Assembly (NCBI GenBank): GCA_026413225.1 | Contig: CM048554.1 | Span: 10,804,001 to 10,868,000, forward strand | Direction of reading: 5' to 3' | DNA from: Otis tarda | Taxonomy: Eukaryota; Chordata; Aves; Otidiformes; Otididae | Length of the DNA stretch: 64,000 bases | Shown here: positions 44,627-56,558 of the stretch, in pieces | Layout of the letters: each line of letters begins with the position of its first letter | How positions within the stretch are numbered: the stretch's first letter is position 1 | The notes under the pieces: generated by a model | Databases searched by the model: none | Seen by the model: the letters and a program-made list of their open reading frames with translations, nothing else | Told to the model about the DNA's origin: nothing | Made by a program: the position numbers and the translations under genes

Positions 44627-47117
44627 CTGAATAAACAAGACAAGAAAAAACACTGGTCAGTATAACCTGACCGTTCACAGACTAGATGGAGTAACTGCGG
44701 TTTTTTCCCCTACTAGAGTCAAATTAGGTATCAGCAAGTCTATAAAAACAGTACGCTCAGGGTCAGTACCCTAACTTCTGCTGCTCATCTCGCAATATAA
44801 AACGGTATTCCTTTTACACAATGGTTAATATTTCATTGGATATACTAAAAAGCTGCCCACTGGCATTTACCACACTCACTCTCCTGGAAAAATGTGATTT
44901 TACAGGCGGCAAAAAGCAGTGAAGTAAGAGCAGAGTTCCAGGCTTCAAACTTAAAAGTGTAAGAAACTTGAGATCGTTTGAACAAACTGTGATACACTAC
45001 TTACACATAATACTGAACGGAGTTTATACTTCCTGTGTCCACAAGTATTTCACTGCCCTCCCCCCAGTTCAGAACCATTTTTAAAAATCACTATTACAAT
45101 GTTAGCTGAAGAGCGAAAAAGAGAAAATCTGATCTTAATTCATACCTAATGCCAATTTAACTATCTACCCTATTTTAAAGAGTATAACCTCTTTCACTTT
45201 CTTGTTGTCACACGTGTGAACAAAGCTGCAGGATTTGAATTGTCAACATTGCGCCAGATCGTCCAAATCCAAACCACTGCTTGCGTTTGACAGCGTAGGC
45301 ACTGAGCACAACTCAAATACTATTTTGGTATAATTAACTATAAAGCAAAAGCATTCGTGCTCCTGTAATCTAACTTCAGTACAATACTTATTGTGACAAG
45401 AATACATTCTGATCTCCCAACGTTAGTTTTTAACATCAGTATGTTAGAAAATACCGAAAATTTAAATCCTGGCATCCAGCTCCCCTCACTTGTCGCTATT
45501 CCACACGCAGAATTCCAGATATTGCAGGTCTCCAGGTTTATCTCCTTCAAATGAAAACTTCTGGAAGAAATTACCACGGTTTCTGCCCTAGTCTTTTATG
45601 AATATTCATACTTTCACTTACGATTCCTTCAAGAAAGTGGTTTATGACATCATCCTCTCTCTTTCATCCCATAGCTTCAAGGTATATCCAAAAGGAATGC
45701 AGTATCACAACCAAAATAACGGAGTGCTACATGATATAAGTGCCAGGTGCCTTTTTACCCTGACAAGACAACCTGTGAGCTGTCGGCAAGTCTGAGACAT
45801 CAAAAATAATGTGCAGCTCAAACAGTGATACAGTAAGTGGGATTCAAATGAGGAAACACTTCTGCAGGAAATACAGATATGGATCACGTTCCCTACAGTA
45901 AGACCAAGTACAGCATCTGTAAAGAAACTCCTGGAAGTGAGGAGAAACGCTGTCCGGTTTCAGGGAATACACACAGAAGGCACAGCAGTTAAATTACTTG
46001 CACAGCACCTGTAATCCAATACAGGCCTAAGATAGGACCCCAAATCGCCCAATAGGAGCTGTCTGCAAATTAAAAGCCAAATCTTCCTTCCTCCCAGGAT
46101 GCACGTATGCCTCGTGCTTTCTTCAGTTAAGTTAACTTACACATTATAAATTTCTGGAGGCATTCAGGAAGAAGCACTGAAACTGGAAGGCAGTTTTCTA
46201 CATAGCAACACACCTTAAGAACCGCAAATCAACACTAGAAGACCAAAGGCACGTTTCTAAGCCCCTTGTTCCTAGAACACGGCTAAGCGTGTTTCTAAGC
46301 AGCTTCTGGCAGGGATTTTATGAGTTCTTTACTAGGGCAAGCATAACTTCTGTAATTCTTGCTTCATATTCAATTCTTTTCAATTGAGTTTTTGGACAAG
46401 TCCAATCTTCCAAGCTCCTTTCAGACTGTTTACTGGAACCAGTTCCACCAATATCTATATAGCATTTCTTCTAAATGGAAAGCAGAAAAGACAACTTGAA
46501 GCACAGCTACCCTTGTAACTCAGAACTCCTTGTCCTCACTTCTCGTTTAGGTCCACGAAACTACACCATCCCTTGGCAAAAACAGAGCATAGCTCCAGGA
46601 CTTTTCTTAGGAATTATTTCCAACATCACCATCAACGTAAGGAACGAACTCTCATCTCCCTATCCTTCGTTCTTCAACAGGACAATTATTTATAAGAAAC
46701 TATGCACCAAAGTTCCTCTATTCGACCCCCTACGAATAAGCAGGAGACTGGGAAGTCCTTTGAATATTACCTTTTAAAATACGCACTTTCCTACAAAAAG
46801 CTTTGCAGGACATTCCAGGGTTATGCAGTGGGCACAGAACTGATGTGATTAGCTCCTACCAGGTGTTTTTACAGCCTCTGGAAACACATACATCCAGCAA
46901 GTCTCAGTCACAGCTGTTTTTCTTTGCTATTGCTTGGTCCAAAACCAAAGAATCAGCAGCACCAAAATACTGCTTTCATACTGAAAAGATTTTTCCGAAG
47001 TTTTTAACTAAAACTGTTCACATTTCTTTACATCTCAAGGTAAACTTCAGTTTACTCTGAAATTAGCAAAACAAGAAAGACTTATCCTGGCATTGCATAA
47101 CATCTTCATGGAATCAT
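44627..47117. other. AT-rich intronic-type DNA
   Basis: No coding exon, RNA gene or mobile element recognised. Short frames of up to 100 codons appear random. It is probably intron of the minus-strand gene. Confidence 0.4.
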
Positions 47118-47317
47118 TGAGCGGCAAAAGGAAGCAGGGATACTCCGGTGGGCGGCAAAAAGAAGTAGGGCTACCTCAAGGCAAAAACACAAAGGGCTCC
47201 CTTGAGACAAAAGAACGCAGGCTACCTACCCTGAGAGGCGAAAACATGCGGGGCTCCTCCGGCGAGCGGCAAAAGCACGCGGGGCTCCCTCGGGGGAAAA
47301 GGACGCGGGGCTCCTCC
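47118..47317 (+). repeat. Small minisatellite block left of minus-strand ERV
   Basis: About seven degenerate units (GGGGCTCCTCCGGCGAGCGG + CAAAAGCACGC and the shorter GGGGCTCCCTCGGGGG form) of the family at 54.5-64 kb. The ERV LTR begins directly inside a unit at about 47318. Confidence 0.85.
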
Positions 47318-47902
47318 GGACGTGCGGAAAACGGACTCCACAATCTGTAAGATTGTAAAATAGGTATGTTTATTCGGCGCCGGGCAGCACGGGGGGTAGT
47401 CCTGCCAAAACCGTGCGCGCCTGATGCGGCAACTCACTTTGAATTTATACAACCAAGTGTTACGTATACATGAAGTTTCAAAACACGCCTATACATATGC
47501 ATGAGCTATCCCCCCCCCTTCCCCCCGCTTCGTATTAAAATTAGTTCCAAGGAGTCATTTCCATAAACAGCTCCTATCCGCGCCTGCGCAGTGCCTCGTG
47601 GTGGTGGTCGTTGGGGGTCGTGGGGATGAAGATAGGTGGCTCCTCTTCGTCAGCGCTAGTAACTTTTTGTTTTCGCGCAGGCTCGGTTATGTTTTGGCTC
47701 CTATCCAAGCCATAGGCTCGGTTTAGCTGGTTCTTGGGGGGGCGGGAGGGGGGCTGGTTCTTATCAGGAACTGTCCTTGTGAGGAATGAAAGACTTCCCA
47801 CCTCAGATAATTTACACAACAGATAGCACCATTTGTCTTAGTATGCACAACTGTAACTAATCAATGCCATATCTATTAGAATTTCTTTAACCCCTTCTTT
47901 CA
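47318..47902 (-). mobile_element. 3' LTR of minus-strand ERV
   Basis: Reverse complement of the LTR family at 41646-42236, about 585 bp, starting TGAAAGAAGGGG on the minus strand. The expected terminal CA is altered at the minisatellite junction. Confidence 0.88.
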
Positions 47903-47920
47903 GTCCCCCCTTTTCTAGAG
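47903..47920 (-). other. Polypurine tract
   Basis: Minus strand CTAGAAAAGGGGGGAC immediately upstream of the 3' LTR, the expected plus-strand primer site for a retrovirus. It fixes the orientation of the element. Confidence 0.8.
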
Positions 47921-47982
47921 AGTTAGTAAATTCCTTTACTATACCTAATTCTAACATGACATTTCTTTATTTAGCATTTTCT

Positions 47983-48641
47983 AGGCTCAACATGAGCGGG
48001 CAATGCGCCCTTGCGGCCCAGAAGGCCAACCGCATCCTGGGCTGCATCAAGAGGAGCGTGGCCAGCAGGTCGACGGAGATGATTCTGCCCCTCTACTCTG
48101 CCCTGGTGAGACCCCACCTGGAGTACTGCGTCCAGTTCTGGAGTCCCCAACACAAGAAGGACATGGACCAGTTGGAAAGGGTCCAGAGGAGGGCCACCAA
48201 GATGATCAGAGGGCTGGAGCACCTCTCCTATGAGGACAGGCTGAGAGAGTTGGGGCTGTTCAGCCTGGAGAAGAGGAGGCTCCGGGGAGACCTGATAGCG
48301 GTCTTCCAATACCTCAAGGGGCCTACAGGAAAGATGGGGAGAAGCTGTTCAGTAGGGCCTGTTGTGATAGGACAAGGGGTAATGGGTTTAAATTAGAAGG
48401 AGGTAGGTTTAGATTAGATATTACAAAAAAATTTTTTACAATGAGAGTTGTAGAGCACTGGAACAGGTTGCCCAGAGAGGTGGTGGAGGCCCCATCCCTG
48501 GAAATGTTCAAGGCCAGGCTGGATGAGGCTCTGAGCAACCTGATCTAGTCAGGGATGTCCCTGCTCCTTGCAGGGGGGTTGGACTAGATGACCTTTGAAG
48601 GTCCCTTCCAACTCTAACCATTCTATGATTCTATGATTCTA
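47983..48641 (+). mobile_element. CR1 LINE, 5'-truncated, with 3' terminus
   Basis: Encodes the C-terminal part of the CR1 ORF2 reverse transcriptase ([56 protein letters not shown]) to about 48396 and then the CR1 3' UTR. It ends in the diagnostic ATTCTATG-type repeats near 48620-48641. 5' truncation with an intact 3' end is the normal result of CR1 retrotransposition. It lies in the former envelope region of the minus-strand ERV. Confidence 0.93.
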
Positions 48642-48831
48642 TTCTCAAAGTATTGGTTAGACTCCATAGTTGGTTTTTCTTCCAGTTACTATAGGAACTT
48701 CCTGTGCTCTGAAAACACCACAAGCTGCATCGAATTGCTTTAGGGGTCCCTGAACTTCAGAAGTCGAGAGTTTTCGTAGTGCCTTTTTTACCCTAGTGTG
48801 GTGTATCCAGGCATTCTGCTCTCTGATCTTA
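48642..48831 (-). other. Short ERV remnant between two CR1 pieces
   Basis: Presumed envelope-region or pol 3' sequence of the minus-strand ERV; no motif recognised. Confidence 0.35.
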
Positions 48832-48915
48832 TAGAATCATAGAATGGTTAGGGTTGGAAGGGACCTTCAAAGGTCATCTAGTCCAACCCCCCTGCAAGGA
48901 GCAGCGACATCCCCG
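48832..48915 (-). mobile_element. CR1 3'-end fragment
   Basis: Reverse complement of the CR1 3' terminus (ATAGAATGGTTAGGGTTGGA... through CCCCCTGCAAGGAGCAG). Only about 84 bp, inverted relative to the CR1 at 47983-48641. Confidence 0.85.
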
Positions 48916-49565
48916 ACTACATCGGGTTGCTTGATTACTGTAAAGGAGGTGAGGAGTACCTGGTACGGTACACTGTGGTTCCAGGGTTTTTTCTGCAAGA
49001 GACTTCACATATACATAATCTCCAGGTTGTATATCGTGAACAGGTTCATCAAGACCTCTTCCCCGGGTACTAATTACATGCTTTCTAATTTTATTGAGTT
49101 GTTTGCTGAATGCCACCATGTAGGAAGTCACAATTTTGTCCCCAATTTGCATAGATATCCCTTTTTGTATTCCACAGGGTCATCCATACAAAATTTCAAA
49201 GGGGCTCAGTCCTTCCTTCGCCCTTGGTCTTGTTCGTATACGCAAAAGGGCTAAGGGAGAGACTGAGGCCATGTCAGGTTTGCTTCTTGTCCCAATTTCA
49301 CAATTTGCTGTTTGATTAAGTGGTTCATTTTCTCCACTTGACCACTTGACCGAGGGCGATACGGGGTATGAAGTTGCCAATCTATACCTAAATGCTGGCT
49401 AATTTGTTGTACTATTTTTGAGACCAAATGCGGTCCTCTGTCAGAGGATACGGTTGTTGGAACCCCAAAACGTGGTTATTATCTCTTGTACCAATACTTT
49501 AGTTACCTCCTGAGCCTTAGCTGTTCTGGTCAGAAATGCCTCTGGCCAACCTGAAAAGGTATCAG
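48916..49565 (-). pseudogene. ERV integrase core and C-terminus
   Basis: Continuation of pol in shifted frames. It shows [10 protein letters not shown] (second acidic residue) and, in the adjacent frame, the [10 protein letters not shown] block with the third acidic residue, then FEILYG and a C-terminal GDYVYVKSL segment. At least two frameshifts interrupt it, near 49490 and near 49575. It joins CR1 sequence at about 48915. Confidence 0.82.
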
Positions 49566-50747
49566 TTAATACCAGTAAATACCGATACCCCCTTTTCTTG
49601 GAAGTTCTGTAAAATCAACCTGCCATTGTTGTCCAGGCCCATTGCCTTTTCCAATCTGGCCCATTTCTGGTTTGGGAGTATTTTTAGGATTAGTCTGGAG
49701 GCAAAGGTCACACTGTTGAGTCACCTGTCTCACCGTGGTATATAAATTTCTGGCCACAATTTCTCTTACTAAATGTTTATATAGAGCCTCTGTTCCCCAA
49801 TGCCTTTTTCTATGTTCCTCCCGTATCAAGTGCCACAGTAAACAAGAGGGAATAATTAGTCTTCCCTGTGGGGTATAAGTCCACCCCTCTTCATCATATG
49901 ACCCTTCTAAGTCTGTAATAAGTTTCTGATCTTCCTTGGTATATTCTGGCTTACCTTCTAGGGAGATTTGCCTATCAGGAATTAGAGCCCCTTCTATTTT
50001 CACCTTTGTTTTGGCCACTGGTTTTGCCTCTCTGTCCGCCAGCTCATTCCCTTTTTCCAAATCTGAGCTCACTTTCTGGTGTGCCTTAATATGCATAATT
50101 GCCGTTTTCTCAGGGAGCTGGACAGCTTCTAGTAGTTTCAGAATTTCTTCTGCATGTTTGATATTTTTCCCCTGGGAGTTCAATAGCCCTCTTTCTTTCC
50201 AAATTGCTCCATGTGAGTGCACAACTCCGAAGGCATATTTTGAATCCGTGTAAATGTTCAAAACTTTGCCCTGGGCCAATTCCAGGGCTCGGGTTAGGGC
50301 AATTATTTCTGCCTTCTGTGCGGAGGTGTTCATGGGCAAAGGCCCTGATTCTATTACCTCTTGACTGGTGGTGATGGCGTACCCCGCATGTCGATTGCCA
50401 TTTAAGACATAACTGCTCCCGTCTGTGAACCAGTTTTCCCCATTTTCCATGGGGCTATCTTTCAGGTCTGGGCGGCTTGCGTATGTTGCTTCGATGGTTT
50501 CCAAACAGTCATGATGCACCGGTTCTCCTGTGTTCCCGCTGAGAAAAGAAGCTGGGTTGACAATGTCAGTGACCACGATTTCCACATCATCCTGTTCTAC
50601 TAATACAGCTTGATATCTCAGGAATCTTTGTGGAGAGAGCCAGTGCCCACCCTTTGCTTCCAGTACTGCTGATACTGCGTGAGACACTAAGACAGTCATT
50701 TTCTGGCCCAGAGTAAACTTTCGGGCTTCCTGTATGTTCAGTATCAC
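49566..50747 (-). CDS. ERV RNase H + integrase N-terminal region, open frame
   Basis: 393 codons without interruption. RNase H motifs: WFTDGSS (Asp), AQKAEIIAL (Glu), YTDSKYAF (Asp) and GNELADREA (Asp), so all four metal-binding acids are present. Next comes an integrase HHCC zinc-binding domain (HLIREEH ... CDLC) and the start of the catalytic core (WQVDFTEL, first Asp). It ends by frameshift at GIYWY. Being open does not imply expression; flanking pol parts are broken. Confidence 0.85.
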   Translation of the reverse strand: MILNIQEARKFTLGQKMTVLVSHAVSAVLEAKGGHWLSPQRFLRYQAVLVEQDDVEIVVTDIVNPASFLSGNTGEPVHHDCLETIEATYASRPDLKDSPMENGENWFTDGSSYVLNGNRHAGYAITTSQEVIESGPLPMNTSAQKAEIIALTRALELAQGKVLNIYTDSKYAFGVVHSHGAIWKERGLLNSQGKNIKHAEEILKLLEAVQLPEKTAIMHIKAHQKVSSDLEKGNELADREAKPVAKTKVKIEGALIPDRQISLEGKPEYTKEDQKLITDLEGSYDEEGWTYTPQGRLIIPSCLLWHLIREEHRKRHWGTEALYKHLVREIVARNLYTTVRQVTQQCDLCLQTNPKNTPKPEMGQIGKGNGPGQQWQVDFTELPRKGGIGIYWY

Positions 50748-51421
50748 GGCTGCAACCGCCCGTAGGCATCCAGGCCAACCCTTTGCAGTGGCGTCTAACT
50801 GCTTAGAGAGGTAGGCAACTGCCCGTCGATATGGACCCAGATCTTGTGCTAATATTCCCAGGGATTGCCTTGCTTCTCATGGGAGAAAAGAAGAAACGGC
50901 TTACTCACATCTGGGAGTCCTAAGGCCAGGGCCGACATCGAAGCCTTTTTCAGTAGCTCAAAGGCTCGTTCAGTCTCCTTGTTCCACTCAAGGTGCTTCT
51001 GCTCAGTGGCATCCATGCCATACAATCTTCCTCTGTTTTGGTCAACCATTTTCCTTCCTCAGATGGGGTTTCCCAGGATTCTAGGTCTTTCGCAAGCTGA
51101 TTGCCAAAAATGGTAGGACTGTTCTTAAATCCTTGCGGCAACACCGTCCAAGTGAGCTGAGTCTTCCGACCACTTTTAGGGTTATCCCATTCGAACGCAA
51201 ACAATTTTTGACTGGCTTTGTGGAGAGGGAGGCAAAAGAAAGCATCCTTCAAATCGGTCATTGGCCTTCCTTAATCTTAACTTCGACAGGTGGAGCACTT
51301 TTCGCTCTTCCAGGTACGTCGGTAGCCCATACCCCCGGGTTTAGGATTTCCTCATTAATTTTACCTTCTGAGGGGAGACTAGTTAAGGTTAGACTCAATA
51401 TCTGAACATATTGCTGATCTT
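50748..51421 (-). pseudogene. ERV reverse transcriptase, internally deleted
   Basis: Contains [13 protein letters not shown] (first catalytic Asp) and [13 protein letters not shown], then jumps from AKDLESW and a short segment to connection-domain sequence ([21 protein letters not shown]). The YxDD palm motif and the region after it are absent, so the polymerase is dead. Several frames are used. Confidence 0.85.
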
Positions 51422-51665
51422 TTACCTCCAGAGTAATTTCTCCTTTTTCAAATATAATCTTTGCTCCCAATGTTCCAACAGAGCTCTTCCCAAAAGTGCT
51501 TTCGAGGAGTTGGGCATATATAAAAATTTATGAATGCCCCATTGTTTTCCCAGTTTGTATTCACTTTGGCCAGTCGCCCCTTTTACCATAACATAATCAT
51601 TCCCCAGGGGCATCAAAGCTTGATTCAAAACCAAGTATGCTGCCCCTGTATCTACTAAGAATTCT
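51422..51665 (-). pseudogene. ERV protease
   Basis: Minus strand reads FLVDTGAAY near 51640-51660 (catalytic DTG), then KGATGQSEYKLGKQWG and LLGRALLEH, the usual gamma-like protease flap and GRxLL region. The frame runs into the RT region. Confidence 0.82.
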
Positions 51666-51733
51666 ACTTCTTGTTTTTCTCCTAGCTTAATTACAACCAG
51701 TGGATCCGCTAGGGTGGATTCCCCAGGTTCCCG

Positions 51734-52155
51734 TCAGTCTTCTTCCACATAGGCTATTGTTCTTCCTGTTTGAGCCCTTTCGCCTTCTTTCTTATTCTTT
51801 GGGCATTCCTTCTTCCAGTGACCAAACTTCTTACAGAAAGCACACTGATTTTTACCCCGGGGCAGGTCCCGTTTAGTCCCTCTTTCCCCTTCTTCCCGGA
51901 TAACAGCTATCAGCTTCTTTTGCCCTTGCCTGTATCCTTCCTCTCTGTTACTGAATACTCTCCATGCTTCATCTAGCAGTACTTCTAAATTCCTGCTTTC
52001 TGTAGAGCGTAATTTCTGAAGTTTGCGCCTTATATCCCCTGTAGATTGACCCAAAAATAGGGAGACTAATTGCTGTACTCCTACCTCTGACCCAGGATCC
52101 AGCGGTGTGCTGCGGCGCATCACGTCCCTCAGTCGATCCAGGAATTCAGATGGGG
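51734..52155 (-). pseudogene. ERV gag: capsid C-terminus and nucleocapsid
   Basis: Begins at the LTR insertion within the major homology region (ESPSEFLDRL), then LFLGQSTGDIRRKLQKL and a single CCHC zinc knuckle CAFCKKFGHWKKEC. One knuckle fits a gamma-like Gag. Confidence 0.88.
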
Positions 52156-52159
52156 ACTC
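52156..52159. other. Target-site duplication (left)
   Basis: ACTC, repeated at 52922-52925 on the other side of the solo LTR. Confidence 0.9.
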
Positions 52160-52921
52160 TGTTATAGTTTATCTGTCCTCTTTCTCTAGTTAAATGACAG
52201 AAATTGGCCAATTAAAAATTTGGTTTATTAAAGCAAGCGACCAGTAAGCAAAACAGCGCTGGGCGGCCGGGGAGTCTCCTGCTCCGCCAACCGCGCACCG
52301 AGGTAGCAAACCGTCCCATTCTTATACAGTAAAACAATGAATATTTCGTTGAAGCTTATACATATTCGTTACCTAAACCCGCCTACTCTCGCTTCGTATG
52401 TTAATTAGCTTATCAGTCCTTCGTGCTTGTGCAAACTCTCCCAGGAATTGTGGGCGAGGGTCTTCGGGGGTCTTTTGGGAGGAAGGCCGTAGTCTTCTTC
52501 ATGGTGTACTTTTCACCTTTGCCTGGAATGTGCTGATCCTACAAGCTGGCAGTGTCCTTATCAGTCTGGGCCGATTCATGTCCTTGCTAACCACCTGTTT
52601 TCCTTGATCAAGGAGATTTATGTGATGGATGCCATCCTATTTTCGAATCCTTGCTCCTCTTAATCGCTCCCTCGAGATAATGTGAGACTGTTTCTCACTC
52701 CTCATGAAAACAGACTTCCCCCTCCCACTAATTGCTTCTTCAAACTATATGGTTAGAAAGTTACTGGTTTTATACCCTTCGTCTTCATGAGCCCCCTCTC
52801 CTTTCGCAGTCCTGCATGCCGTTTTTACATAGCGGGATGCCTGTGGCCGACCTTGCATACTTTATGTAAATTTCCATTGTTCTGACAAGGTTAGATAACA
52901 AGCAGTTCACAGTTTATCACA
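52160..52921 (-). mobile_element. Solo LTR inserted in gag, 4-bp TSD
   Basis: On the minus strand it starts TGTGATAAACTG and ends CTATAACA; flanks are ACTC on both sides. A minus-strand AATAAA lies near 52225, close to the LTR end, giving the orientation. It splits gag between capsid halves that are otherwise continuous. It belongs to a different LTR family from 47318-47902. Confidence 0.93.
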
Positions 52922-52925
52922 ACTC

Positions 52926-53853
52926 AGAAGGATTTTGCTTGACTGCATACAAAGCTGACCAATTTATAGTTTTGGGGATTGTCCTCTCCATTCCCTTTGA
53001 AATCCACTCCTGACACTCCTGCAATCTTTACAGATCTATTAACATCCCACTTTGGATTTTGGAGAGGGAAATATTCCTTAACGTTCCCTCCTGTCCTTCC
53101 AATCAGGATTATGTTGTTTTACAATAAATTGGAAATGCTTAGTTACACTTACCGGATCATTCTTATAATCCTTTGCAACCTTTTTCCATTCCCCTAGGTC
53201 AGCAGTAGAAAAGGGTACTTTAATTAACATCGTCCCACCATCCGGCCCCACCGCCTCCCGGAGAGGTGCTTGCAAAACTGTTGGAGCGGATTTTTCCTGG
53301 TACAGGAAGATACGGGGCTGTCCAGGGGGGTCGAAGCTCTGCCAGAGTCCGCATCTTGTTCCTGTGGTCGAGGGGGAGGCTTAAACAAACCAGTTAAATC
53401 TTGTTCTGGCGCCTGATGAATCTTACTTGCCTTAGTACACCTTTGTCCAATACTACATGCCGAACAACACCGCCTCAGTTTACCTCTGAGCTCCTTGTTT
53501 TCTCGCTCGAGTGCGAGTACCATAGGGTCCGGTGGGGCTACCATTCCACAGCCCCTTTGCCACTCCGGGTGGTTTCGGAGGGTGAAAAACATATCTGCGT
53601 ACGAAACCTCATCCCATTTCCCTTCTCTCCTTAAAAACAACATCAGTTGTAAAAGAGTGTTATAATCTATTGACCCATTGAGCGGCCACTTAGCCTCGCC
53701 TTCTAGCTTATACAACGGCCACCACTGATTGCAATATTTGATAAGGGTCTTCTTACTTTCCGTACCTCCAGTTCCAACAATATCTTTCCAGTGAGCGAGT
53801 ATGCAACCCAGAGGACTCTTCTTTAATATTCCTCCGCTCTGACCCCCTCCCAT
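52926..53853 (-). pseudogene. ERV gag: matrix and capsid N-terminus
   Basis: Starts MGGGQSGG, a classic N-myristoylation signal (Gly2). A matrix-like domain, a proline-rich PPPRPQEQD linker and capsid sequence VPFSTADLGEWKK follow. A frameshift lies near 53250 between linker and capsid frames. Gag would assemble particles at the plasma membrane. Confidence 0.88.
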
Positions 53854-54494
53854 ATTTATTGATTTATTCTCTGATCCTGTCTTTGCTCCATGTCCAGCAA
53901 CTCAGTTGCTGTACCATCCCTTCCCCAGAGTCTGACGGTGCTGCCACTCCCCCAGAGTCTGACTGGGCAACTACTTCCTCTTTCTCCTCAGTCTAAGATG
54001 ACTCTGGAGCTGGAACTTCCTCTTTCCCACCGTACACGAACACAGCCCTCTCTTTCCTATTACAATCTCTGTCTAAATTTTGCACCTAGGACACTCAAAA
54101 TTCCAGCCAAACTGTACCCACAACTGTCCACTACAACTTACACTCTGGAACGAACAGAGCTTTACAAGAGTTATCGTGGTGTAAAGGACACCATTCAGGA
54201 CCGTTGGGGTCCCAGCACAAGGGAACAAAGGAATCTACAATGACAAAACACAATAAACTACTACCGTGGTTACAAACACACACTTTGGATCCAATTCAAT
54301 CTTTGCACACAAACAATACAATCCACACAGAAAATCGTCTCTCACACTTCTATATAAGCTCTCTTTGTGCCGACATACAAAGGTACTCACAGTGTCCACG
54401 CTCTCATGGACATCCACACACTCATAGTGGCCACGCAATCATAAAGAAACTTCATAAAGAAGAAAGTCCCCTTGCTTTCTAGCCCACCTCAGAA
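53854..54494 (-). other. ERV 5' leader region
   Basis: About 640 bp of non-coding DNA upstream of gag (minus strand) with a TATATAAG-like stretch near 54350. No LTR sequence of the 47318-47902 family is found, so the 5' LTR is deleted or replaced. Confidence 0.45.
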
Positions 54495-56558
54495 GAATCT
54501 GGGCTCCTCTGACGAGCGACAGAAGGACGCGGGGCTCCTCCGGCGGGCGGCAGAAGGACGCGGGGCTCCTCCGGCGGGCGGCAGAAGGACGCGGGGCTCC
54601 ACCGGCGGGCGGCAAAAAGGACGCCCGGCTCCTCCGGCGGGCGGCAAAAAGGACGCGGGGCTCCCTTGGGAAAAAAGTAACCGGGGCTCCTCCAGCAAGC
54701 GGCAAAGGCACGCGGGGCTCCCTTGGGGCAAAAGTAACTGGGGCTCCTCCGGCGAGCGGCAAAGGCACGCGGGGCTCCTCCGGCGAGCGGCAAAGGCACG
54801 CGGGGCTTCTCTCGCTGTAAAAGCAACTGGGGCTCCACAGCAAGCGGCAAAGGCACGCGGGGCTCCCTTGGGGCAAAATTACCGGGGCTCCTCCGGTAAG
54901 CAGCAAAGGCACGTGGGGCTCCCTTGCGGCAAAAGTAACCGGGGCTGCTCCGTCGAGCGGCTAAAGCACGCGGGGCTCCTCCGGCGAGCGGCTAAGGCAC
55001 GCGGGGCTCCCTTGGGGCAAAACTAACCGGGGCTCCTCCGGCGGGCGGCAGAAGGACGCGGGGCTCCTCCGGCGGGAGGCAAAAAGGACGCGGGGCTCTT
55101 CCGGCGGGCGGCAAAAAGGACGCGGGGCTCCTCCGGCGGGCGGCAAAAAGGACGCGGGGCTCCTCCGGCGGGCGGCAAAAAGGACGCGGGGCTCCTCCGG
55201 CGGGCGGCAAAAAGGACGCGGGGCTCCTCCGGCGGGCGGCAAAAAGGACGCGGGGCTCCCACGGAGCAAAAGGACGCGGGGTTCCTCCGGCGGGCGGCAG
55301 AAGGACGCGGGGCTCTTCCGGCGGGCGGCAAAGAGGACGCGGGGCTCCTCCGGCCGGCGGCAAAACGCTCGCGGGGCTCCTCCGGCCGGCGGCAAAACGC
55401 TCGCGGGGCTCCTCCGGCCGGCGGCAAAACGCTCGCGGGGCTCCTCCGGCCGGCGGCAAAACGCTCGCGGGGCTCCTCCGGCCGGCGGCAAAACGCTCGC
55501 GGGGCTCCTCCGGCCGGCGGCAAACAGGACGCGGGGCTCGTCGGGCGGGCGGCAAACAGGACGCGGGGCTCGTCGGGCGGGCGGCAAACAGGACGCGGGG
55601 CTCCTCGGGCGGGCGGCAAACAGGACGCGGGGCTCCTCGGGCGGGCGGCAAACAGGACGCGGGGCTCCTCGGGCGGGCGGCAAACAGGACGCGGGGCTCC
55701 TCGGGCGGGCGGCAAACACGACGCGGGGCTCCTCGGGCGGGCGGCAAACACGACGCGGGGCTCCTCGGGCGGGCGGCAAACACGACGCGGGGCTCCTCGG
55801 GCGGGCGGCAAACACGACGCGGGGCTCCTCGGGCGGGCGGCAAACACGACGCGGGGCTCCTCGGGCGGGCGGCAAACACGACGCGGGGCTCCTCGGGCGG
55901 GCGGCAAACACGACGCGGGGCTCCTCGGGCGGGCGGCAAACACGACGCGGGGCTCCTCGGGCGGGCGGCAAACACGACGCGGGGGCTCCTCGGGCGGGCG
56001 GCAAACACGACGCGGGGCTCCTCGGGCGGGCGGCAAACACGACGCGGGGCTCCTCGGGCGGGCGGCAAACACGACGCGGGGCTCCTCGGGCGGGCGGCAA
56101 ACACGACGCGGGGCTCCTCGGGCGGGCGGCAAACACGACGCGGGGCTCCTCGGGCGGGCGGCAAACACGACGCGGGGCTCCTCGGGCGGGCGGCAAACAC
56201 GACGCGGGGCTCCTCGGGCGGGCGGCAAACACGACGCGGGGGCTTCTCCGGCCGGCGGCAAACACGACGCGGGGCTCCTCCGGCCGGCGGCAAACAGGAC
56301 GCGGGGCTCCTCGGGCGGGCGGCAAACAGGACGCGGGGCTCCTCGGGCGGGCGGCAAACAGGACGCGGGGCTCCTCGGGCGGGCGGCAAACAGGACGCGG
56401 GGCTCCTCCGGCTGGCGGCAAAACGCTCGCGGGGCTCCTCCGGCCGGCGGCAAACAGGACGCGGGGCTCCTCGGGCGGGCGGCAAACAGGACGCGGGGCT
56501 CCTCCGGCCGGCGGCAAACAGGACGCGGGGCTCCTCCGGCCGGCGGCAAACAGGACGC

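Larger units (their letters stand above)
47318..54480 (-). mobile_element. Class I (gamma-like) ERV, 5' LTR missing
   Basis: Minus-strand order from right to left: leader, gag, pro, RT, RNase H, integrase, mostly deleted envelope region, polypurine tract, 3' LTR. It is interrupted by a solo LTR in gag and two CR1 pieces. No 5' LTR is found before the minisatellite resumes at about 54495. Minisatellite sequence on both sides indicates insertion into, or flanking expansion of, that repeat. Confidence 0.88.
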
